A model generated the notes under the pieces. It saw nothing but the letters and a program-made list of their open reading frames with translations. It was not told the DNA's origin and ran no database searches. Both the position numbers and the translations under genes were made by a program. Of a stretch of 50,872 nucleotides of DNA, positions 1 to 7,533 are shown piece after piece (the stretch's first letter is position 1; every line of letters begins with the position of its first letter). Source of the DNA: Candidatus Ozemobacteraceae bacterium (GTDB lineage Bacteria > Muiribacteriota > Ozemobacteria > Ozemobacterales > Ozemobacteraceae); assembly GCA_035373905.1 (NCBI GenBank), contig DAOSOK010000036.1, positions 1 to 50,872 on the forward strand, given 5' to 3'.

Positions 1-179
1 CTGATTGCTGGAAAGCTAAATTTTGGTCTACCCACGTAAAATAGCGAGGAACCACTTTTTGAGACAAGTAGTAATCGGAAATGATCCATGTATTATGGCA
101 TGTATATATACATTCGGTTGCGTTGGTTCCATGAATCAGAATATCAGATGACATAATACTCATTTTGTGAGAGGTTTAC
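1..179. other. Leading non-coding stretch, AT-rich
   Basis: No convincing gene is visible. The stretch is clearly more AT-rich than the rest of the window and holds a 14-bp perfect palindrome (ATGTATATATACAT, 100-113). A ribosome-binding-like GAGAGG sits just before the ATG at 180. It probably contains the promoter of the next gene, but I see no good -35/-10 pair. Confidence 0.5.
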
Positions 180-614
180 ATGGTCGATTTCGGTTTTTGG
201 GCCCTGGTGTTGATTCTTGGCGTGGTTTTCACCTTCTGGGGCTGGTTCGGCCGGAAGCGGGAGGCGGAGCTGAAAAAACACCTGCTGGGGAAGGTCCCGT
301 CGGTCACGATCACGGCCCCATTCCCTGGGCCGTCGGTCAGCACCGACAGCGGCACCCCGGCGAAAACAACGTGCAAAAAATGCGGGGTCGTGTTCGAACC
401 GGCCATTACCCTGAGACTGCCCCTCACCGCCGCAGGGATGCTTCTGGGGTACAGTATCGGCGCGTCAATCGAGAAAATCCCCATCATCCCGATGCTGATG
501 ATGCTGATCGGCAACCGCTACATCGACATGATCATCTTCGGCGTCCTGGGCCACCAGATCGGCCGCAGATATGGGCGCTGTCCCGCATGTGGAGCGTTTC
601 AACGGCTTTATTGA
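180..614 (+). CDS. Small membrane protein with a split zinc ribbon
   Basis: A 144-residue protein that I do not recognise as a named family. An N-terminal hydrophobic segment (about residues 4-22) is followed by a basic stretch. A CKKC pair (Cys65, Cys68) and a CPAC pair (Cys134, Cys137) look like the two knuckles of a zinc ribbon. They are separated by a hydrophobic region (about 76-125), so the knuckles would have to meet on the same side of the membrane. The ATG is preceded by GAGAGG at suitable spacing. The final Tyr codon and the TGA stop are made by the left end of the 145-bp element at 611-755, so the original gene may have been longer. Function unknown; the membrane and metal-binding features are inferred from sequence. 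Confidence 0.7.
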   Translation: MVDFGFWALVLILGVVFTFWGWFGRKREAELKKHLLGKVPSVTITAPFPGPSVSTDSGTPAKTTCKKCGVVFEPAITLRLPLTAAGMLLGYSIGASIEKIPIIPMLMMLIGNRYIDMIIFGVLGHQIGRRYGRCPACGAFQRLY

Positions 615-755
615 GTCCTGCATATCAAAAACCAGCTTCGTGTCTCCGTTCGTGCTGAGCTTGTCGAAGCACGAACAGCCACTTGCCGATGGTTCCTCAT
701 TTCGCCCTTCGACAAGCTCAGGGCGAACGGTTGGTTTTCATTCTGAAGGACTCAA
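611..755 (+). mobile_element. TA-flanked 145-bp REPIN/MITE-like element, copy 1
   Basis: Begins TTGAGTCCTGCATATC and ends with the imperfect inverse (GAAGGACTCAA). It is flanked by TA on both sides (609-610 and 756-757). Inside are two short hairpins: TTCGTGCT...AGCACGAA near 649-675 and TTCGCCC...GGGCGAA near 701-727. Their loops are inverse to each other. A second copy of exactly the same length lies inverted at 6818-6962 with about 8 differences. TA flanks and terminal inverted repeats suggest a non-autonomous element moved by an IS630/Tc1-type or REP-associated transposase; this is inferred, since no transposase lies in the window. Confidence 0.75.
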
Positions 756-756
756 T

Positions 757-822
757 AGATCGTCCTGAGCCTGTCGACGAGGCAAGGACTTCTCGTGCTT
801 CGACAGGCTCAGCACGAACGGG
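757..822 (+). repeat. Extra REP-like hairpin unit beside copy 1
   Basis: Directly right of the 145-bp element lies a further unit with the same core: TTCGTGCT, then TCGACAGGCTC, then AGCACGAACGG at 793-821, preceded by a degenerate inverse half (about 761-788). It ends eight bases before the stop codon of the minus-strand protease gene and could act as its transcript end. Confidence 0.6.
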
Positions 823-829
823 CTGGGCC

Positions 830-1825
830 TTACGCTGAAGGGGCGGGGCGGGAGGCCTGGAATTTTCTTGCTTGTCGCCAGTAGGATGACGAGAGGAAGC
901 GGGCGAGGATGAGGGGGAAGGCGGTCAGTATGACCGTGCCGAGGAGGGTTTCCTGGACGGGTGTCCAGCCGTATTGGCTGGGGTCTTGGGCCTGGGCGTA
1001 CAGGCCGAGGAGGATGAGGGCCCAGAAGCCGGCCGCGAGGGTGTAGATCAGGCGGGCGACGTAGAGTTTCAAGGCAGAGGGGGCGGTGGCAACGGGTTCT
1101 TCCGTTTCTTCCACGACGGGCGGGCCGCCGTGGCTGGCGATCCGCTGGAGGGAGAGGCGGCGGCCGGTTTCGAAGAGGTTGCGAAGGGTCTTCCAGATGT
1201 AGACAGGGCCGGCCAGGAACATGATCAGAACGAGAAGGGGCTGCTGGCTGAGCAGGAAGGCGTCGTAGAGGCCGTGGCCGAAAACGGCGTAGAGGTAGCC
1301 CCGGACGATGAGGGATTGCTGCTGCTCGGGCGGGGCGAACTTCGCAAGACCGGCGTAATACCCCATCATGGCACCCCAGGCGAGGTGGCCGGGGACCGAC
1401 AGGACGGCGCGCAGGACACCGACGCCGGCGCCGTGGTCGAGGACGTAGAAGAAGTTCTCGACGCCGGCGAACCCGAGCGATGCGGCCGAGACGTAGACGA
1501 TGCCGTCGTTTTCCTCGTTGAAGTTCGGGTCGTTCCAGACGGGAACGAGGCCGGCGAGAAGTTTTCCGAGCTCTTCGACGGCGGCGATCCCGAGGAACGA
1601 GAAGAGGAAGATGCCGGCGAGGTCTTTCGGCGGGCCGCCGAACGCGAATTTCTCGATGGCGACCTCGACGATCACAACGGGAACGATCGCCATCGCGCCC
1701 CATTTCATGACCTTCATGACGAGCTCGACCGGCTCCGGCTCGGCGCGGTCCATATAGCGGAGATACCGGAAGAACATCACGATCGGGGCAATCGACAGAA
1801 TTGTCAATACAAGAAACGGCAGCAC
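830..1825 (-). CDS. prsW: PrsW-family intramembrane glutamic protease
   Basis: 331-residue polytopic membrane protein. The PrsW hallmarks are present: VEELGK (Glu84, Glu85, Lys88), the ENFFYV stretch (Glu123), GHLAWG (His147) and FGHGLYD (His184). In this family these Glu and His residues form the metal-free, CAAX-protease-like active site inside the membrane. In Bacillus, PrsW makes the first cut in anti-sigma factor RsiW; the substrate here is unknown. A GTG start is chosen because GGGAGG lies seven bases upstream. The C-terminus beyond about residue 240 is less conserved and carries more membrane segments. It is transcribed alone, away from the DUF4143 ATPase, and its 3' end runs into REP-like repeats. 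Confidence 0.85.
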   Translation of the reverse strand: MLPFLVLTILSIAPIVMFFRYLRYMDRAEPEPVELVMKVMKWGAMAIVPVVIVEVAIEKFAFGGPPKDLAGIFLFSFLGIAAVEELGKLLAGLVPVWNDPNFNEENDGIVYVSAASLGFAGVENFFYVLDHGAGVGVLRAVLSVPGHLAWGAMMGYYAGLAKFAPPEQQQSLIVRGYLYAVFGHGLYDAFLLSQQPLLVLIMFLAGPVYIWKTLRNLFETGRRLSLQRIASHGGPPVVEETEEPVATAPSALKLYVARLIYTLAAGFWALILLGLYAQAQDPSQYGWTPVQETLLGTVILTAFPLILARFLSSSYWRQARKFQASRPAPSA

Positions 1826-1976
1826 GTGCGAACCTCCCGGAAAATCCTTCTCACATTGCCATTGTTCCCCATCGCCCCCTGAAAAGTAAAGGGCGATTTT
1901 CGAACCGGTTTTTCGCCATTCCGGATAAGGTCGTCACCGTCACAGATCTTCATCTGAACTACTTTTCAGACTAATC

Positions 1977-2011
1977 GGGTATTTTTGCAAGTTGAACTTG
2001 CATAAATACCC
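1977..2011. promoter_or_regulatory. 35-bp near-perfect palindrome upstream of the ATPase gene
   Basis: Centred on G1994; 16 of 17 base pairs match (only 1985/2003 fails). The arms read GGGTATTT and TTGCAAGTT on the left. It ends 24 bases before the ATG of the DUF4143-type ATPase. It could be an operator bound by a dimer, an mRNA hairpin covering the start region, or a recombination site; the sequence alone does not decide. Confidence 0.6.
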
Positions 2012-2035
2012 TCCCGATCGTATGATTAGGTTGGA

Positions 2036-3229
2036 ATGATACCGCGCACGATCGAAAACCTCCTGAAGAAGCTGGCCCGGCAGTATCCGGTGATCACCGT
2101 AACGGGGCCACGTCAGAGCGGAAAAACCACGCTCTGCCGGGCCGCGTTTCCGAAGATGCCGTATGTCAGTCTCGAAGCCCATGATATCCGTTCATTTGCC
2201 ATGGATGATCCTCGCGGCTTTCTGGCACAGTATTCCGGCGGTGCGATTCTCGACGAGATCCAGCGTGCACCGGAACTGCCCTCGTATATCCAGACGCTCG
2301 TCGATGAAGACCCTGCGCCTGGGCGTTTCATCCTGACCGGCAGCCAGCAACTCGAAATGACGAATGTCGTTTCGCAGTCACTCGCGGGCCGGACGACGCT
2401 TCTGAAGCTTCTTCCGTTCAGTATCGACGAACTCGGGCCGAGGCGGTTGCCAAAGAGTCTCGACGAGGTTCTTCTCACGGGGTTCTATCCTCGGATTCAC
2501 GATCGGGGCCTCGACCCGGTGCGCACTCTGGCCGATTATTTCGAAACGTATGTCGAGCGTGACCTCCGGCAGTTGGCCCATCTACGCGACCTCAGCCTCT
2601 TCACGCGGTTCGTCAAGTTGTGCGCGGGAAGGGTGGGGAACCTCTGCAATCTCCAGGGACTGGCCGCCGACACGGGCGTCTCGCATACGACGGCCCGGGC
2701 CTGGATGAGGCTTCTCGAAGCCTGCTACGTCGTCTTTCTCCTGCCGCCATGGTATCGAAACGTCAGCCGCAGACTGATCAAATCACCCAAGCTCTACTTT
2801 TACGACGTCGGGCTCGCGACGCATCTCCTCGGCATCGAAACGCCGGAACAGGTTTCCCGTGATCCTCTGCGAGGCGCCCTGTTCGAGAACCTGATCGTGC
2901 TCGAATGCCTGAAGCATCGATATCATCGCGGTCAGCGGAGCAACCTCACCTTTTTCCGGGATGTGAAAGGCAACGAGATCGATCTCGTCATCGAAGAGGG
3001 TCGCGAGGTGTTTCCCATCGAAGTAAAGTCCGGCGCCACCGTTCCCGGCGATGCCGGCAGAGGGTTCGAGTCATTCGAGCGTCTTGCCGGCCCCTTTCCC
3101 CGGGGAAGCGCCGTCGTCTACGGCGGCGATCGCCCCGAGAAGCGCACCGACCGTTCCTTCGTTCCCTGGCGCGATCTTCACGACCTGCTGAACGGGCTCA
3201 GCGGTACAAGCGGTGGGAATTCCCCGTGA
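2036..3229 (+). CDS. AAA (AAA_14) ATPase with DUF4143 domain
   Basis: 397 residues. The N-terminal P-loop domain has Walker A TGPRQSGKTTL (about residues 23-33), Walker B AILDEIQRAPEL (about 70-81) and a sensor-like LTGSQQ. The C-terminal DUF4143 domain ends in GNEIDLVIEEG then FPIEVKSG, a PD-(D/E)XK-like nuclease signature. Proteins of this family are common, often horizontally spread, and most have no proven function; links to toxin-antitoxin or defence roles are speculative. The ATG has only a weak Shine-Dalgarno and lies just behind a 35-bp palindrome. The last four bases overlap the uvrC start (GTGA), which looks like translational coupling although the two functions are unrelated. Confidence 0.85.
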   Translation: MIPRTIENLLKKLARQYPVITVTGPRQSGKTTLCRAAFPKMPYVSLEAHDIRSFAMDDPRGFLAQYSGGAILDEIQRAPELPSYIQTLVDEDPAPGRFILTGSQQLEMTNVVSQSLAGRTTLLKLLPFSIDELGPRRLPKSLDEVLLTGFYPRIHDRGLDPVRTLADYFETYVERDLRQLAHLRDLSLFTRFVKLCAGRVGNLCNLQGLAADTGVSHTTARAWMRLLEACYVVFLLPPWYRNVSRRLIKSPKLYFYDVGLATHLLGIETPEQVSRDPLRGALFENLIVLECLKHRYHRGQRSNLTFFRDVKGNEIDLVIEEGREVFPIEVKSGATVPGDAGRGFESFERLAGPFPRGSAVVYGGDRPEKRTDRSFVPWRDLHDLLNGLSGTSGGNSP

Positions 3230-5046
3230 TCGACAGGGAGATACTCGACAGGTTGCTGGCGCAGATACCGGCGAAGCCGGGGGTGTATATCATGCGCAAT
3301 ACTTCCGGGCAGGTGATCTACGTCGGGAAGTCGCGGCGGCTGGTCAGCCGGGTCAGGTCGTATTTTCGGGCCCGGCATCGGGATGCGAAGACGAACCGGC
3401 TCGTCGCGGCGGTGGCGGATCTCGAGTTCGTCGTGACCGACACCGAGTCGGAGGCGCTGATCCTCGAGAACAACCTGATCAAGAAGCACAAGCCCTGGTA
3501 TAACATCCTCCTCAAAGACAGCAAGACGCACCCGTATCTGATGGTGACGACGAGCGAGACGTACCCGCGCATCCTGAAAGTGCGGCGGGTGACGTTCAAC
3601 GATGGCAACCTGTATTTCGGGCCGTTCACGGACGAGTACGGCCTCAAGCGCATCATCGAGTTTCTGAACGTGACGTTCCGGCTCTGTTCGTCGGGAAAGG
3701 TGATCGATCCCGACAAGCCTGCCCAGCGGAAACAGTGCCTCCGTCACGATCTCGGCGCATGCCGCGGCGCCTGCTACGGCAGGATTTCCCCCGATGAATA
3801 CCGGGCTCTCGTCGACAGGGCCGTCCGGGTACTCACCGGGAAAGAGCCGCCCGACCTCGGCGCCCTTACGAAACAGATGGAAACCCTCTCCGCGCAGTTC
3901 CGGTTCGAGGAAGCGGCGGAGCTCCGCGACACGATCGGGGCCTTCACAGGCTTCATGGCCGCGCAGAAAGTCGAGTTCCTCAAGCCCGTCGACGGCGACG
4001 TCTGGGGACTTTCCGAGAGCGGCGACACCTTCATCGCGTCGGTCTTCTTCATCCGCGACGGGAAACTGATCGGCCGGCGCACGATCGAAGCCGAGCGGGA
4101 GCCCGGCTCGAACACAGGCGAGCTTCTCGGCACGCTGATGTCGCGGTTCTACGACGCCAATATCATTCCGCACCGAATTCTCACCTCGATCTGCCCGCAT
4201 CCGCTGTCGGCGCTCAGGGACATGCTTTCCGCAACCAGCGGCCATGCCGTGCGCATCGCGACGCCGCGGCGCGGCAGGTTCAGGAAGCTGCTCGCCCTCG
4301 CGAACCAGAATGCCCTCGAACTGATGAAGAACATTCGCGCCGAAGGGGAGGGCAGGGTGGCCGACGGGGTTCTCGAACTCGAGCGCATGCTTTCGCTGAA
4401 GCGCACGCCGCGCCGCATCGAGTGCGTCGACATCTCGCACGTCGGAGGCGTCGACCCCGTCGCGTCGCTCGTCACGGCGATCAACGGCGTCCCGAAGAAG
4501 AGCGAATACCGGCTGTATCACATCAAGACCGCGTCCGGCGGGGACGACCCGGCCTCGATCGGGGAAGTCACCCGGCGCCGGTTCACCCGCAGGCTCGAAG
4601 AGGGCAGCCCATTGTGCGACCTGTATGTGGTCGACGGCGGCATCACCCAGGTGCGATCGGCCAGGGCTGTGCTCGACGAACTGGGCGTCGACCGCGAGGT
4701 GTGGGGGCTCGCCAAGAAGGAGGAGCTCCTCGTGCCGCCCGAGGGCGAGCCCGTGAGGCTTCCGCACACGTCGTCGGCCCTGCGCATGCTCGTGAAACTC
4801 AGGAACGAAGCGCACCGGTTCGCGAACTCGTTCCAGAAGAAAGTTCACGGGAAATCGACGATGCGGTCTTCGTTGTTGAATCTGCCGGGCGTCGGGGAAA
4901 AGACGCTCCGCAAGGTGATCGATGCGTTCGGGTCGGTTCTCCGGGCTTCTGAGGCCACGGCCGAGGAACTGGCGCATCGTGCGGGCATACCGCTCAAGAC
5001 GGCGAACCTGATTTGGACGGCCCTGCGGGGGAAGGGGGGGGCGTGA
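3226..5046 (+). CDS. uvrC: UvrABC excinuclease subunit C
   Basis: 606 residues, the usual UvrC length. UvrC makes both incisions around a UvrB-bound lesion in nucleotide excision repair. Domains in order: GIY-YIG nuclease (about 13-95, with KPGVYIM and VIYVGKSRRL) for the 3' cut; UVR/UvrB-binding helix pair (about 205-240, FRFEEAAELRD); RNase H-like 5' nuclease (from about 395, CVDISHVGG and YVVDGG supplying Asp residues, and a downstream His in EAHRF); and a C-terminal helix-hairpin-helix (about 550-590, LPGVGEKTL). The GTG at 3226 is preferred because GGTGGG lies upstream and the N-terminus then matches the family; a longer open frame upstream is the shadow of the ATPase gene. The 3' end carries a run of eight G just before the stop. 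uvrA and uvrB are not in the window. Confidence 0.96.
   Translation: MIDREILDRLLAQIPAKPGVYIMRNTSGQVIYVGKSRRLVSRVRSYFRARHRDAKTNRLVAAVADLEFVVTDTESEALILENNLIKKHKPWYNILLKDSKTHPYLMVTTSETYPRILKVRRVTFNDGNLYFGPFTDEYGLKRIIEFLNVTFRLCSSGKVIDPDKPAQRKQCLRHDLGACRGACYGRISPDEYRALVDRAVRVLTGKEPPDLGALTKQMETLSAQFRFEEAAELRDTIGAFTGFMAAQKVEFLKPVDGDVWGLSESGDTFIASVFFIRDGKLIGRRTIEAEREPGSNTGELLGTLMSRFYDANIIPHRILTSICPHPLSALRDMLSATSGHAVRIATPRRGRFRKLLALANQNALELMKNIRAEGEGRVADGVLELERMLSLKRTPRRIECVDISHVGGVDPVASLVTAINGVPKKSEYRLYHIKTASGGDDPASIGEVTRRRFTRRLEEGSPLCDLYVVDGGITQVRSARAVLDELGVDREVWGLAKKEELLVPPEGEPVRLPHTSSALRMLVKLRNEAHRFANSFQKKVHGKSTMRSSLLNLPGVGEKTLRKVIDAFGSVLRASEATAEELAHRAGIPLKTANLIWTALRGKGGA
5034..5041 (+). repeat. 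Run of eight G at the 3' end of uvrC
   Basis: A homopolymer inside the last codons of uvrC (Gly-Gly-Ala-stop). Slippage here would only change the last few residues, so it should not inactivate UvrC. Confidence 0.7.
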
Positions 5047-5050
5047 TACA

Positions 5051-6025
5051 ATGTTCGCCATCCCTCCGCGACGGGTATTCATGGATCGCGGACGGGGCAC
5101 ACAACGCGTGCGGGTGTGCCGTTTGCATTTGCTGGCTGGGGGCGGGTTTCAAACCCACCCCTACGGAAGATGGGGTTGTCATATTATCAGCAATATAGAT
5201 TTTATTCGGATTCGTTTGTTTGTATACATATTCGTATGTTGCATGATGATGCCCGGTCATGCCACACCGGCAAGCGGGGCGGATCAACTCCTTGCGGAGG
5301 CTTTTTCGACGGCGTTTCGGGACCCGGAGGAGTTTCGGGCGACGGGATTGTTCGAGAAGCTCGGGTATGCGCCGGACCAGGTCAGGGCGATGGCCGAGAT
5401 CACGCCGCGGCCGGCATCGCTGACGGTCGAAGCCGAGCCGGCCGGCGACGCTTCGGGGGCGTTCCGGCTGATTCGGGTCAGGTGTTCGGGAGTGCAGTAT
5501 TACAACCTGACGATCGATCATGCGGGGTTCGAGTTTCCCGACGTGCGGGTCGACCCCGAAGCCCTCGCAAACGGGCATCTGCGGTTTGTTTCGGCCGGGC
5601 GCATCGATCTCGAGACGCATGTTTCCGCCGACGACATTCTGAAGGTGTTCCGTTTTTTCGCGAAGGCCCAGCGGCTTTCCCAGATGTCGCTCCGGATCGC
5701 GCCGCAGGAAACGGTTCTGACAGGCAATGTCCGGAAGGGGATTTTCGTCGCGAGATTCCGCGTCAACGGACAGCCGAAACTCATTTCGACGGACCGGATC
5801 GCGTTCGACTGCCGCAAGATGGACATCAACGGCGTTCCCCTTCCCGCCGCCGCGATCAGGGCGATGTTCTCGCGCATCAACCCCGTCTTCGACGCCAGGA
5901 AAACCTGGCTGAACCTGAAACTCCGGGAAATGGGCGTCGAAAGCGGTTTTGTCGCGACGAAAGCCACGATTCACCCGGCGCAGGCCACGGCCGCGTCGGC
6001 AACTTCCATTCTTCCGCGAGGATGA
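5051..6025 (+). CDS. DUF2993 (LmeA-like) secreted protein, start uncertain
   Basis: The conserved part starts near the hydrophobic segment encoded at about 5201-5245 (FIRIRLFVYIFVCC followed by Met-Met-Met and GHATPA), which reads as a signal peptide. The mature part resembles the LmeA/DUF2993 family of exported lipid-binding proteins: repeated beta-rich blocks such as GAFRLIRVRCSGVQYYNLTI and HLRFVSAGRIDLETHVSADDI. The ATG at 5051 gives 324 residues, but its first 50 codons include a hairpin repeat (5139-5161) and have no family support. A TTG at 5216 or the ATG at 5243 may be the real start. The stop overlaps the trmH start region. In Mycobacterium, LmeA acts in lipomannan maturation; the role here is unknown. 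Confidence 0.6.
   Translation: MFAIPPRRVFMDRGRGTQRVRVCRLHLLAGGGFQTHPYGRWGCHIISNIDFIRIRLFVYIFVCCMMMPGHATPASGADQLLAEAFSTAFRDPEEFRATGLFEKLGYAPDQVRAMAEITPRPASLTVEAEPAGDASGAFRLIRVRCSGVQYYNLTIDHAGFEFPDVRVDPEALANGHLRFVSAGRIDLETHVSADDILKVFRFFAKAQRLSQMSLRIAPQETVLTGNVRKGIFVARFRVNGQPKLISTDRIAFDCRKMDINGVPLPAAAIRAMFSRINPVFDARKTWLNLKLREMGVESGFVATKATIHPAQATAASATSILPRG
5139..5161 (+). repeat. GC-rich hairpin repeat unit
   Basis: GGGGCGGGTTT and AAACCCACCCC form a stem with one mismatch around a single C. This resembles the dispersed 'GGGTTTGAAACCC' intergenic hairpins of many environmental genomes. Its presence suggests that 5051-5200 is intergenic rather than coding. Confidence 0.55.
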
Positions 6026-6027
6026 CC

Positions 6028-6729
6028 ATGCCCAGCCCACGACGCATTCACCGCATTGCAACGTCCCTGCACAACCGTCAGACGGACATCATCGTCGCGC
6101 TCGACGGGGTGCACGATCCACATAACGTCAGCGCGATCCTGCGCACCTCCGACGCGGTCGGCGTCGACCGGGTCATCTGGCGCCCAGATCCCGAAGCGAA
6201 GTGGGTGAACCCCGAAGTCACGCGCGGCTCGGAACGCTGGGTGGCTCTCGAGGATTACGATGACTTCCTCGGCGAGATGCAGAAGTTCAAGAAGGCGGGG
6301 TACAAGATCGCCGCGACCCATCTCGCGCGCAACGCCGTCGATTTCCGCAAGATCGACTGGACGAAGCCCTGGATCGTCGTCATGGGAAACGAGCATCGCG
6401 GCTGCACCGACGAAGTGCTCGAGATCGCCGATGAAAATATATTCTTACCTATGTACGGTCTCGTCCAGAGTCTCAACGTCTCGGTCGCAACCGCAGTCAC
6501 CCTGTACGAGATTCAGCGCCAGCGCGAACTCGCCGGAATGTATGGGCGCCAACGATCTTCAGAGCACGTCGAATACATGATGCAGCGCTGGAATCTCGGA
6601 GTCGAGGGATTTACGCTGACTGACCTCCTCGAGTATCCCAGCTCCCCCCTTCCCGCCGAATCTGGTGATCATCAGGACGGACGGAAGGTTCCTCGCAAAC
6701 GGAAAAAAGTCGTTACGGCAGCCTGTTGA
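6028..6729 (+). CDS. trmH: tRNA (guanosine-2'-O-)-methyltransferase, SPOUT family
   Basis: 233 residues, close to the 229 of E. coli TrmH, which methylates the 2'-O of G18 in the tRNA D-loop using S-adenosylmethionine. The three SPOUT motifs are clear: VHDPHNVSAILRTSDA (about 24-39, Asn and catalytic Arg), VVMGNEHRG (about 115-123) and QSLNVSVATAV (about 146-156), which together form the trefoil knot. A TrmH-type C-terminal extension follows, ending in a Lys/Arg-rich tail. The ATG at 6028 has GAGG at six bases; the ATG at 6022, overlapping the previous stop, is the alternative. Another SpoU-family rRNA methyltransferase is possible, but length and C-terminus favour TrmH. Confidence 0.88.
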   Translation: MPSPRRIHRIATSLHNRQTDIIVALDGVHDPHNVSAILRTSDAVGVDRVIWRPDPEAKWVNPEVTRGSERWVALEDYDDFLGEMQKFKKAGYKIAATHLARNAVDFRKIDWTKPWIVVMGNEHRGCTDEVLEIADENIFLPMYGLVQSLNVSVATAVTLYEIQRQRELAGMYGRQRSSEHVEYMMQRWNLGVEGFTLTDLLEYPSSPLPAESGDHQDGRKVPRKRKKVVTAAC

Positions 6730-6817
6730 ACGTCTCGACCATGGCCGGGTCTGTCGTTTCGTCCAGTTTGACCGTCCTGGGCAATTCTGATACGCTTGTG
6801 TCGTATCGCACAGATTA

Positions 6818-6962
6818 TTGATTCCTGCAGAATGAAAGCCACCCCTTCGCCCTGAGCCTGTCGAAGGGCGAATTGAGGAATCATCGGCAAGTGGCTGTTC
6901 GTGCTTCGACAAGCTCAGCACGAACGGAGACACGAAGCTGGTTTTTGATATGCAGGACTCAA
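6818..6962 (-). mobile_element. TA-flanked 145-bp REPIN/MITE-like element, copy 2 (inverted)
   Basis: Same length as the element at 611-755 and about 94% identical when reversed. It is flanked by TA at 6816-6817 and 6963-6964. The differences sit mostly in the right third. Its outer end lies 28 bases before the next gene and contains a weak promoter-like TTGATA...TATTTT pair reading outwards. Confidence 0.75.
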
Positions 6963-6990
6963 TAGTATTTTTCCCGAGGAGGATATCGAG

Positions 6991-7410
6991 ATGGAAATGC
7001 CTCGTGTTTCCCGTCGTTCAGCCTTCGTTGCTGCTTTGACCTGCATGGTGTTTTTCCTGGCTTCCTATTGTTCCGTCCCCCTGTCTGCTGATCCCGACAC
7101 GATCCAGAAGATCAACCAGATATTCGACATGAGGCTGGAGAACGAACTTCAGCTCAGACAGACACATAAAGAGTATTTGAAATATTATAAGAGCGACCAT
7201 CCGCAGGACATGCAGAAAACCTATGAACTCGAAGCGCAGATGAATATCCTGAAAGAAAAGGGCGAACGGCTCTATCATGAATATCACTGGCTTCTCGCGA
7301 AAATTCCTGAACCGCAGAAAACGCAGATTGTCATTGCCAATAACGTGAAAGAAATGGAATTCTTTAAGAAGCATTCTCAGAGCAGTTCCGGGAATCATCG
7401 TACCGACTGA
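6991..7410 (+). CDS. Small secreted helical protein
   Basis: 139 residues, family not recognised. A signal peptide is evident: basic start MEMPRVSRRS, hydrophobic core AFVAALTCMVFFLASYC, with cleavage likely near LSA/D. The mature part is highly charged and predicted helical (coiled-coil-like heptads around LRQTHKEYLKYY and LEAQMNILKEKGERLYHEY). GAGGAGG upstream makes the ATG at 6991 (or the third codon) credible. Base composition is lower in GC than its neighbours, with many A/T-ending codons, which may mean a different history. A strong stem-loop closes the transcript. Periplasmic location is inferred. Confidence 0.7.
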   Translation: MEMPRVSRRSAFVAALTCMVFFLASYCSVPLSADPDTIQKINQIFDMRLENELQLRQTHKEYLKYYKSDHPQDMQKTYELEAQMNILKEKGERLYHEYHWLLAKIPEPQKTQIVIANNVKEMEFFKKHSQSSSGNHRTD

Positions 7411-7428
7411 CGCCCCTCGGGTTGCAGA

Positions 7429-7471
7429 GGAAGCAAACAGGCCGGGTTCGTTCCCCGGCCTGTTTGCTTCC
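7429..7471. terminator. 18-bp perfect stem-loop, probable bidirectional terminator
   Basis: GGAAGCAAACAGGCCGGG pairs perfectly with the downstream arm across a seven-base loop. No long T run follows, so termination efficiency is uncertain, but the position 18 bases after a stop codon fits a transcript end. Confidence 0.65.
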
Positions 7472-7533
7472 CCGACGATGTTCCTTTATCATTCAACATT
7501 CATTCTTCATCCCCCTTTTGAAAGGACATTTTC

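Noticed and set aside
646..822. Peptides containing 'VLSLSKHE' read from the repeat regions
   Set aside because: This peptide is the translation of the REP-like TTCGTGCTGAGCTTGTCGAA core and not a protein feature.
738..1703. Long open frames opposite or shifted from real genes (for example 738-1703 minus, 3178-5100 minus, 14068-15864 minus, 32381-33886 minus, 39645-41654 plus)
   Set aside because: They are Arg/Pro/Gly-rich shadows of GC-rich genes, with no family features, ribosome sites or sensible composition.
2036..3229. Toxin-antitoxin or phage-defence call for the DUF4143-type ATPase
   Set aside because: The family is too broad and there is no partner gene here; uvrC downstream is a housekeeping gene.
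5051..5215. Full-length start of the DUF2993 protein at 5051
   Set aside because: The first 50 codons include an intergenic-type hairpin and no family similarity. Retained as the outer limit only, because the exact start is unclear.
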